A stretch of DNA of 64,000 nucleotides from Paenibacillus pectinilyticus. GTDB lineage: Bacteria; Bacillota; Bacilli; Paenibacillales; NBRC-103111. The stretch covers positions 309,017-373,016 of the forward strand of contig NZ_LYPC01000012.1 in the NCBI RefSeq assembly GCF_001700435.1, in the 5' to 3' direction. The notes beneath the pieces are model-generated. The model was not told where the DNA came from. It saw only the letters and a program-made list of their open reading frames with translations, and did not search any database. The position numbers were made by a program, and so were the translations under genes. Shown piece by piece: positions 25,439 through 33,400 of the stretch. The number at the start of each line of letters is the position of its first letter. Position 1 is the stretch's first letter.

Positions 25439-26101
25439 GTGAAAAAAATTAAATTACTTCAGCAAATTACAAATGAGGGCGTCGTTGCCGTTCTGCGTGG
25501 TGAAACGCCAGAAGAAGTCGTCGAAATGGCGGATCAAGCCATCGCCGGCGGAATCAAAGTCATCGAAGTCACGATGACCGTGCCTTTCGCGCTGCGCGCG
25601 ATCGAGGAGCTGGCGAAGCGCTACTCGAGCACAGCGAAGGACGCGTCCAAGTACGCGATTATCGGGGTGGGCACAGCCCTCGACCCCGAAACGGCGCGTG
25701 CCGCGATTCTAAGCGGGGCCGAGTTCGTTGTCGGCCCGTCTTTGAACCCGAACACGGTTGCGCTGTGCAACCGGTATCGTGTTCCCGTCATGCCAGGATG
25801 CATGACGATTGCGGATATCCAAGCCGCGCTGGAGCTCGGCGTGGATATCGTGAAGCTCTTCCCCGGGAATCTCTACTCCCCGGCGATGATTAAGGCCATT
25901 AAAGGTCCGCTGCCGCAGGCGAACATTATGCCAACCGGCGGGGTGTCGCTGAGCAACCTCGGCGAGTGGATCCAGGCCGGCGCAGTTGCCGTCGGCATCG
26001 GCTCCGATTTGACGAGCGAAGCCGTCAAAACAGGGGACTACAGCCTTGTTGCCAAGAAGGCTGCGCAATATATCGAGGCCTACCAAGCGGCTAAGAAGTA
26101 G
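25439..26101 (+). CDS. eda: 2-keto-3-deoxy-6-phosphogluconate / 4-hydroxy-2-oxoglutarate aldolase
   Basis: Class I aldolase that cleaves KDPG to pyruvate and glyceraldehyde-3-phosphate. 220 residues in a TIM barrel. VVAVLRGETPEE at the start, VIEVTMTVPFA with the catalytic Glu region, and the Schiff-base Lys in VDIVKLFPGNLY; NIMPTGGVSLSNLGEW binds phosphate. The GTG start with GAAGGGA upstream was chosen; a TTG 8 codons earlier extends the frame. Co-transcribed with kdgK and closed by a strong terminator. Confidence 0.94.
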   Translation: MKKIKLLQQITNEGVVAVLRGETPEEVVEMADQAIAGGIKVIEVTMTVPFALRAIEELAKRYSSTAKDASKYAIIGVGTALDPETARAAILSGAEFVVGPSLNPNTVALCNRYRVPVMPGCMTIADIQAALELGVDIVKLFPGNLYSPAMIKAIKGPLPQANIMPTGGVSLSNLGEWIQAGAVAVGIGSDLTSEAVKTGDYSLVAKKAAQYIEAYQAAKK

Positions 26102-26110
26102 GTATGAGAG

Positions 26111-26145
26111 TACGCTCCGTCGAAGTTAGGACGGAGCGTATTTTT
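26111..26145 (+). terminator. intrinsic terminator of kdgK-eda
   Basis: TACGCTCCGTC pairs perfectly with GACGGAGCGTA, then TTTTTG. Confidence 0.9.
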
Positions 26146-26170
26146 GTGTACGGAAGCGGAGGCATAGACG

Positions 26171-27061
26171 ATGAAGCAAGGACGGGCCAGAATTTTGCTG
26201 CGCGTGGACAATGTGCTGGATTCTTTATCTTTTTATATCGACCAATTAGGGTGGGAACTGCAGGAGTTGGCAGATGAGAAGGGTGCAGCATTGCTGCGTA
26301 TTGGCGGGGTTCAGGATGAAGCTGTATTGGTGTCTCCCAGTGGTGAGAGTGGGGCAGTGGAGCGGGATGAAGATCCTATCGCGTCGTACTTGAATCGGTG
26401 GCTGCAGCCTAATCATACGACCCCGCCCAAAGGGAGTCTTGTGTATATCGGGATCGACTCCGTGGCTGAAATGGAGACGAGCTTGCGCGCAATCGGATGC
26501 CGAATGCCGATGCAGAACTTTGAAGAGCCTGGTCACATCCGTGAGCTGCATGTTCCGACGGATGACGGGTACACAATGGTGTACTGGGAAGAGCTATTTC
26601 CGTCTCATGCGGAGATTATGGCGATGTATGAAACCGGTGTATCAGAGTTGGAAAAGGCAATAGCCGGCTTATCGGAGACAGAGCTAAGCTGTACGGAGAA
26701 GCCTGGTAAGTGGTCGATTCGTGAACACGTGCTTCACCTCATCGATTTGGAGCTTGTCGCCATGCATAAAGTGAAGTTCGCCCTGGCCGAGCCAGGACGG
26801 ATGTATCAAGGGAATGCCTTTAAGCCCGATGATTGGCAAAGTGGACTGCAGTATGCGTATCGTCCAATTGCAACTGAAGTGATGCTATTTCGTGCGACTA
26901 GAGCACATATAATAGGTCTTTGCAAGCATCTGCCAGATGCCTTGGAGCGAACGGTTCGAACAACAAATCGGGAAGAGACGGTTGCGCAATTACTGAAAAT
27001 GATGGCAGGACACGCCAACCATCATGTGAGAGCTGTAAACCGAATACGTGCGAAGGGATAA
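26171..27061 (+). CDS. VOC (glyoxalase-like) and DinB-like fusion protein
   Basis: 296 residues with two modules. Residues ~5-135 resemble a vicinal-oxygen-chelate unit (ILLRVDNVLDSLSFYIDQLG...IRELHVPTDDGYTMVYWEE), which binds a metal or sequesters a ligand. Residues ~145-296 resemble the DinB_2/YfiT four-helix fold (WSIREHVLHLIDLELVAMHK ... GHANHHVRAV), with three His placed as its metal site. DinB-like enzymes include bacillithiol S-transferases, and many VOC proteins handle thiol adducts, so a detoxification role is a reasonable guess only. RBS AGCGGAGG precedes the ATG. Monocistronic. Confidence 0.75.
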   Translation: MKQGRARILLRVDNVLDSLSFYIDQLGWELQELADEKGAALLRIGGVQDEAVLVSPSGESGAVERDEDPIASYLNRWLQPNHTTPPKGSLVYIGIDSVAEMETSLRAIGCRMPMQNFEEPGHIRELHVPTDDGYTMVYWEELFPSHAEIMAMYETGVSELEKAIAGLSETELSCTEKPGKWSIREHVLHLIDLELVAMHKVKFALAEPGRMYQGNAFKPDDWQSGLQYAYRPIATEVMLFRATRAHIIGLCKHLPDALERTVRTTNREETVAQLLKMMAGHANHHVRAVNRIRAKG

Positions 27062-27076
27062 GGCAGGAGTCATCTT

Positions 27077-27101
27077 AAGGAGCTTACCGAGAGGTAGCTC
27101 C
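27077..27101 (+). terminator. hairpin downstream of the VOC-DinB gene
   Basis: GGAGCTTACC pairs with GGTAGCTCC around GAGA (one bulged T); no T-run follows, so termination is uncertain. Confidence 0.4.
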
Positions 27102-27294
27102 ATTCTCCCTTATGCCATGATAGGCGAAAACCGCCGAAAAGAAGGACGTAGCTGCGTTTGACAACCATTGTGGACAGCGGTATGGTGTGAATAATTGCTG
27201 ATTCATCACGCAATAAGTCATTTATTATTGATTCACATCGTACCCGAGATTCGCTAGACGTTCTCTCATTTTAACGGTAATGGAGGTTTTGGTT

Positions 27295-28947
27295 TTGAAT
27301 AACCTTGTTTCGGAGTGGGCAGAGTCTCATTTTCCGTTATATACGGCTGACAGCATCCATTCGCTGTACAGCACCTCGAACCTGCGCTTATATAAGATCA
27401 AGGAGAGTTTATCTGTGCTGCTTGCGATTGCTGGCGGTAAAGGGATGCTTAGGACCGAAGAGCAAACATATGAGCTTGTAGAAGGAAGCGTCCTTCTTCT
27501 CCCTGCGCATTGTCTTGCCTCATTGACTGCAGATATTCAGCAGCCCATTCATGCTTATAAGCTGTTAATTAGCACACGAGAGCAGGAGAGAGCGATGCCT
27601 GCAGGCGCAATGATAAGGAAAAGCGAAGTACTTTCCAATGCAGATGTCTTATTTTTTCCATACGAGCCTGCGATTGTGGCCAATGTGGAAGAGCTGTATG
27701 TCCATCGTTTACCCGTAAGCGAAGTTCGACATGTACAGAATCAAATTAAATTGCACCAAATCATTCTCCAGCTGCTGGAAAATCAGGATGAAAAGCTTGC
27801 TACCAGCGACCAACCGTCAATGGAACGAAGCATTGCTTATTTGGAGAACCACTATCATGAGAAAATAACGAGTGAGCAGCTGGCCGCAATGGCAGGCGTA
27901 AGCCGATCTCACTATTCAATTTTGTTCAGGAAGCTTACGATCTTTTCTCCCAATGAATATTTGTCACGCTTGCGCGTTCATCGAGCTAAGGAGCTATTAA
28001 TGACAGGTTCGGGATCCCTTCGGGAGATTGCGCTCAAGGTAGGTTATAAGGATGAGTTTTATCTCAGCCGCCGTTTCAAACAGCACACGGGGACATCACC
28101 TTCAAGCTATATCCATAGTGAAATTCAACGCGTGGCCGTGTTAGGGATACCTTATGCCAGCCATCTGCTATTGCTAGGCTTGGAGCCTGCTGTCACCATT
28201 TCGGATAGCGGCGAGTATGTAAATACGGCTGAATTGGAGCCGCAAACGATGATGTTCATAGATGTAAACAGTTCATCTGAACAAGTAAAGACTGTACTGC
28301 TTCAGGCCAATACCGAGTTGATTATTACGCCAAAAGAGCAATTACAGGAATATGGGCTAGACCCTGGATATTTGCGCGTTGTGGCACCTATCTTGGAGAT
28401 TTCCTGGATGGAGTTAGGCTGGAAGGAACATCTGCGTCTCATTGCTCAGGCCATTCAGAAGAGTGAGCGGGCAGAGCAGTGGCTGGCAGCTTTTGAAAAG
28501 GAAGAACAGGCAGCTCGTTTACTTGTCCAGCAAACGGCATTCGCCAAGGAAATTCTCACGATTCTGGTTATTAAACCGGAGGAACTGCTCGTGTATGGTG
28601 CGCGGAATGTCGGCTATGTCATGTATCAATCGCTGGGACTGCAGCCACCTGCAATCATTGAACAGGAGATGAAGAAGCGCGGGGATCAGTTTCATTCCAT
28701 TCCTATCGAGCTATCGGAGCTGGAACAATACGCAGGGCCTCAAATCTTAGTGATTATTTTTCAAGATGAAAAAGGTTCTATTGCGCACTCTGAATCGATA
28801 TTCAATTCATCGTATTGGAAACAGCTTTCTGCCGTACAGCAGAATCGTGTCTATCATCTTGATCGGGATGAATGGATACCTTATAATCCCGTTTCCATTC
28901 ACTTACAGCTTCAACGTGCTGTAGCCCTATTTACAGGCAACCAATAG
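27295..28947 (+). CDS. AraC-family regulator fused to a siderophore-binding (PBP-like) domain
   Basis: 550 residues. N-terminal AraC cupin-like region (~1-130, IAGGKGMLRTEEQTYELVEG), double helix-turn-helix at ~165-270 (ITSEQLAAMAGVSRSHYSI and LREIALKVGYKDEFYLSRRF), then a periplasmic-binding-protein-like domain at ~280-545 (VAVLGIPYASHLLLLGLEPA...ITPKEQL). The layout is that of B. subtilis Btr, which senses ferri-bacillibactin in the cytoplasm and activates its uptake genes. The TTG start was chosen because TAATGGAGG lies 8 nt before it; the in-frame ATG overlaps that site. The next gene is an iron-siderophore binding lipoprotein, a likely target. Confidence 0.9.
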   Translation: MNNLVSEWAESHFPLYTADSIHSLYSTSNLRLYKIKESLSVLLAIAGGKGMLRTEEQTYELVEGSVLLLPAHCLASLTADIQQPIHAYKLLISTREQERAMPAGAMIRKSEVLSNADVLFFPYEPAIVANVEELYVHRLPVSEVRHVQNQIKLHQIILQLLENQDEKLATSDQPSMERSIAYLENHYHEKITSEQLAAMAGVSRSHYSILFRKLTIFSPNEYLSRLRVHRAKELLMTGSGSLREIALKVGYKDEFYLSRRFKQHTGTSPSSYIHSEIQRVAVLGIPYASHLLLLGLEPAVTISDSGEYVNTAELEPQTMMFIDVNSSSEQVKTVLLQANTELIITPKEQLQEYGLDPGYLRVVAPILEISWMELGWKEHLRLIAQAIQKSERAEQWLAAFEKEEQAARLLVQQTAFAKEILTILVIKPEELLVYGARNVGYVMYQSLGLQPPAIIEQEMKKRGDQFHSIPIELSELEQYAGPQILVIIFQDEKGSIAHSESIFNSSYWKQLSAVQQNRVYHLDRDEWIPYNPVSIHLQLQRAVALFTGNQ

Positions 28948-29011
28948 TCCAAAGCGATTTCCCAACAAAAAGGCATGGCTTGGTGTTACATAGACAAATA
29001 TAATATGTAAA

Positions 29012-29026
29012 TGAGAATGATTTTCA
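29012..29026. promoter_or_regulatory. Fur box upstream of the iron-siderophore lipoprotein gene
   Basis: TGAGAATGATTTTCA is a 7-1-7 inverted repeat matching the Fur consensus TGATAATNATTATCA at 13 of 15 positions. It lies about 110 bp before the start codon, downstream of a TAATATGTAA promoter-like stretch. Iron-dependent repression is expected. Confidence 0.75.
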
Positions 29027-29138
29027 TGATCATTGAGGAGAGAGCCAAACCTGACTTGTAGAAGTCTAAAGTTTGCCTCTTACGCGTGATACGATTATCG
29101 ATTTCAAACTGAGCCATGAAAAGGGAGAGAGTCTTGAT

Positions 29139-30101
29139 ATGAAGAAATTTTTAGTTCCAGTAGTCCTGACATTTATACTAGTTCTTAGCGCTTGCGGCAG
29201 CAAGGAAGCATCGACCGACACGGCATCGAGTCCTGCATCAAGCCCAGCGTCGAGTACTGCGACAAGCACGGCAACAGCGAGTACATTCACCTACCAATCC
29301 GAGGATGGGCCTGTACAGGTTCCGACGAATCCACAACGTGTCGTGGTGCTTACCCGTTTTTTAACAGGTAACGTTATGGCACTTGGGGTGCCTTTGGTCG
29401 GAGCGGACGAAATGTCCAAAGCGAACCCTAATCCAAGCTTTCAAGAAAAATTGAAAAACGTAGAAGCTGTTTCTGATGAGAGTCTTGAGAAAATCATCGA
29501 GCTGAAACCGGATCTGATTATCGGGCTGTCCGATATTCAAAATATTGATAAATTCAAGAAAATTGCGCCTACAGTCACGTATACGTATGGTAAAGTGGAT
29601 TACCTAACGCAGCAACTTGAAGTTGGTAAATTGTTAAACAAACAAAAAGAAGCACAAGCTTGGGTCGATGATTTCAAAGCACGCACCAAAAAAGTCGGAG
29701 ATGAAATCAAGGCAAAAATCGGTGCGAATTCAACAGTTTCAGTTATCGAGACATTCAATAAACAGCTATACGTATATGGCGATAACTTTGGCCGCGGTAC
29801 TGAAATCCTCTATCAGGCGTTCGGACTACCTATGCCTGAGAAAGTCAAAGAAGCAACGAAGAAAGAGGGTTACTTTGCACTCTCTACAGAAGTACTGAAA
29901 GATTACTTTGGCGACTATGTTATTTTCAGTAAAAATGCGGAAGAAGACAACTCCTTCCAAAATACCGCCGTATACAAAGATGCTAACGCAGTTAAAAATC
30001 AACATGTATTTGAAGCAGATGCGAAGGCATTCTATTTCAATGATCCGCTAAGCATGGAATACCAACTCACGTTTTTCACAAAAAGCTTTCTTGGTAAGTA
30101 A
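29139..30101 (+). CDS. iron-siderophore ABC transporter substrate-binding lipoprotein
   Basis: 320 residues. Signal peptide with lipobox LSAC, lipid-modified Cys19, then a Ser/Ala/Thr linker to about residue 50 and a class III periplasmic-binding fold (PQRVVVLTRFLTGNVMALGV ... LIIGLSDIQNIDKFKKIAPT). It captures ferric siderophores outside the membrane for a FecCD-type permease. No permease or ATPase gene follows, so it probably shares a system encoded elsewhere. The ATG with GGGAGAGAG upstream was chosen; the open frame extends 22 codons earlier without a site. A Fur box lies upstream and the Btr-like regulator precedes it. Confidence 0.92.
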   Translation: MKKFLVPVVLTFILVLSACGSKEASTDTASSPASSPASSTATSTATASTFTYQSEDGPVQVPTNPQRVVVLTRFLTGNVMALGVPLVGADEMSKANPNPSFQEKLKNVEAVSDESLEKIIELKPDLIIGLSDIQNIDKFKKIAPTVTYTYGKVDYLTQQLEVGKLLNKQKEAQAWVDDFKARTKKVGDEIKAKIGANSTVSVIETFNKQLYVYGDNFGRGTEILYQAFGLPMPEKVKEATKKEGYFALSTEVLKDYFGDYVIFSKNAEEDNSFQNTAVYKDANAVKNQHVFEADAKAFYFNDPLSMEYQLTFFTKSFLGK

Positions 30102-30128
30102 GTGAACAGCGAATGATGTGGAAGATAT

Positions 30129-30188
30129 AACACAAAGAACCCGAAGACCCTGTTTCCGTAGAGACTGGTCGAGCGGGCTCTTTGTGTT
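30129..30188. terminator. terminator hairpin between the lipoprotein and the 42-residue ORF
   Basis: AACACAAAGAACCCG pairs with CGGGCTCTTTGTGTT (one mismatch). It separates the lipoprotein gene from the opposing small ORF and can serve both. Confidence 0.75.
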
Positions 30189-30221
30189 GATCCCTCTTTT
30201 TGTGGGAGGAGGGGTACTTAT

Positions 30222-30350
30222 TTACTTCTTGTTTTCCGCTTCATACTCGCTGGCGAATTCCGCCAGGGCTTTCACCTTACCATGTGGTGGATGTTGAGCT
30301 TGTTTACGACCCTTCCATGCAGCTTCTTCGCGGCGTTTTGAGTGGCTCAT
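30222..30350 (-). CDS. small basic hypothetical protein (42 residues)
   Basis: A short frame on the minus strand with an excellent site, AGAGGAGGT, 8 nt before the ATG. The product opens MSHSKRREEAAWKGRK, has a middle HPPHGKVKAL, and ends in an acidic-basic helix. It is rich in Lys, Arg, Glu, His and Ala and probably a small helical soluble protein. It lies 141 bp downstream of gltB on the same strand but beyond the gltB terminator. No family is recognised; it could be a conserved Paenibacillus micro-protein. Confidence 0.65.
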   Translation of the reverse strand: MSHSKRREEAAWKGRKQAQHPPHGKVKALAEFASEYEAENKK

Positions 30351-30440
30351 CGCTTAAAACCTCCTCTGGCATGCGGATGGTGTTGCACTAATAAAATGCG
30401 ATGGAACTGTGTATTTTATGCAACCAAAACTATGTTCTTA

Positions 30441-30479
30441 CAAAAAAACACCACAAGACCGATGAAGGTCCTGTGGTGC
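30441..30479 (-). terminator. intrinsic terminator of gltB
   Basis: On the minus strand CACCACAGGACC pairs with GGTCTTGTGGTG and is followed by TTTTTTTG. Confidence 0.9.
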
Positions 30480-30490
30480 TTATTGCTATC

Positions 30491-33400
30491 CTATTCCGTA
30501 GCAACGGATTGGTCAGCTTGCATGTTGACCGGGGAGATACGGATGAAGTTAGCTTCAAGGTTGCTCAGCAAACCTTCGATTTTCGCTGCGGCTTCGGATT
30601 GACCGGAGTTCGCAAGCTCAGCGTGGTAAGCTGTGAGCAATTCAGTAAGATCTTTTTTGCTTTGAAGGCCGATAGGCTCAAGTTTAACTTTAGCACCTTT
30701 CGCAATACGACGCTCGATCGCGGCTTGATCAAGACCCATTTCTGGCACTAGACGTTGGTAGATAACCCCACCTGTCATACCTGCACAGATCCATGGACCT
30801 GGATCGCCCATAACAACGGCACGGCCGTTTGTCATGTACTCGAACGCGAAGCCTTTGAGGTTCGCACGAGCAGCTAGACCGCCAAGCTCATCTTGCAAAG
30901 GTGTCGTGATTTCGCCACCGAAGACAACGTCAGCACCGGAGAAACGGATACATGCACGTGTATCTGCACTGCCTTGAATCAAGAACAAACCTTTTTGTGC
31001 GCCGTAACCGAACGATTTACCAACGCTACCGTTGATGAACGTGTTGTTTTGGCCAAGTGACTTCACGATAGCAACTTTACCGCCGAACGCCATTTTACCA
31101 AGACCGTCTTCAGCTCCGCCGTGTACAGTAATGTTCACGCCGCGTGCGTTGAATGCTGCAAGACCGTTACCAGGAACGGAACCGTCAATCAAGTTAAGTG
31201 CAACAGTTGGAAGCTCATCGTAGCTGTTGTTGTAACGGTCTCTTACACGATGACTGGAATAACGAGTTCCTAGAATACGGGACTCAGCGTCCACTTTGGA
31301 CCAGTTGCGAACGACAGGACCATCGAAGGAAACGGACTCTGGGAAGAAGTCCAGACCTTCTGTACCAGCCGCGATACGGATATCAGAGGAAACAGCCGCT
31401 TCTTCAAGCGCTCTTTCTGCATCGGATATGTTATGCATTGGAACAAAACGTAGAATGTCGGAAAGATCAATACGCTCGTTGTGGCTGATTTGCTCTAATA
31501 GATCGGAACGGCCTACAAGTTCTTGCAAGCTGTTGTAACCAAGGGAAGCAACAACTTCACGAACTTCTTCGCCAATACCGCCGAATAAGCGAACCAAGCT
31601 ATCTACTGCCGTGTCAAAGACACGAGGTACGAAACGGCGAAGACCTTTTTCTTCGGCTTCTTCCATGGAATCGATTTGAGTTGCGATACCAACGTGACAC
31701 GTGTCCAAATGACAACCACGACATGTTGTACAACCGATGGATTGCATGGCGATACTACCGAAACCTGCACGGTTCGCACCGAGCATAACCATTTTAACAA
31801 CGTCAGCGCCTGATTTCAGACCGCCATCGGACCACAGCTCAACGCGGTGACGAAGACCAGCTTCAATCAAAGCAACGTGAGCAAGTTTCGTACCGATCTC
31901 AGTAGGAAGACCAACGTGTGTCAAGGAGTGAATACGAGCTGCACCTGTACCGCCGTCGAAACCGGAAAGGGTAATCACGTCAGCACCAGCTTTAGCAACA
32001 CCAACTGCAATCGTACCGATACCAGGAACAACTGGGATTTTTACGATGATTTTGGCTTTACGTCCGCTGCCTTCTTTAAGCTCGGAAATGATTTGCGCCA
32101 AATCCTCGATCGAGTAAATATCGTGGTTGTTGGATGGTGAAATCAAGTCAGAACCAATCGTTGCGTTACGAGCTTCAGCGATTTTCGCTGTAACTTTGGA
32201 GCCTGGTAAGTGACCGCCTTCACCTGGCTTTGCCCCTTGACCGATTTTGATCTCAAGGAAAGCAACTGCGTTAGCAAGTTCGATGTTCACACCGAAACGT
32301 CCGGAAGCGACTTGCGCTCCGCGCGTTTTTTTGTAACGGCCAAGCATATCTTTAATCTCTCCGCCCTCGCCGTTCATGGTAACCATGTTCAGACGTTCGC
32401 CGGCTTCAGCGTAGGCACGGAAAGCTGTTTCGTTTTGTGAACCGAAGGACATCGAAGAAATCAACATCGGCAAGGAATGACCGCCAATGGAAATATCAAC
32501 TTGTGACGGGTCAAGTGGCTGACGGCCATCGCTGATTGCTTTAAAGCCCGCAATGTGGCGAATGGAGATCGGGTTCTTTTTCTCTTCTTCACGCAGCTTG
32601 TCGCGGTAGTCGCTGTAAGGAGCAGCTCCTGATGCAGCATCGCCTAGTGCTTTCCACATACGTTGGAAGAAACGGAAGTTCTTCGCTGCTTTCGCTTTGG
32701 CATTCGTGAAATCTGCATAACGTGCTTCTGCCTCAGCTTCAAGCTGTGCAAAGCCAGTTCCTGCTTTTTCACTACCCAGGTAGTTCACGATATCAAGCAC
32801 CTCGGACACTTCCGGGTGGAAGCCGATGGAGGAGAAGAAACGTGTGTACCCACGAAGTTCGTGTGTTCCGATCGTTGAAATGACTTTCTCAAGTCCTTTG
32901 GTAAGAGCCGCGTACACTTTACGCGCTGCTGCTGCATTGCCTTCTTTGTCAGAAGCTGTAGCGAAGAGCAAGTAAGGTGAAATCACATCTGCACCAAGTC
33001 CGCAAGCTACCGCGATATCATGCAAGCTGCGAATAGCAGCTGAACGAAGGATCAACGTAACATGACGGCGCAGGTTGTCGCCGAAACCAAGTTTCTCCGC
33101 ACGAAGTGCGATGTCAATTTTGGAAACGACAAGGTGCGGATCTAGCCACAAGCGGTCGTTCTGATGCGCTTCTGCATCGTCCAAGACGAGAAGTACGGCG
33201 CCATCACGAGCTGCGGAGATTGCATCTGCTGCTAGTTTGTTCAAACCATCTTGCAGAGAAGTTCCTCTAGCGAATGTTGTGGATAGAACAGCAACTTTGT
33301 TATCACCTTGTGCACGGAATTGGGCAAGTAATTGCTCCAAAGACGGTTGGGATAAGTTCTCTTCGCTGCCTACACCGTTCGTTCCTTCAAGAACAAGCGG

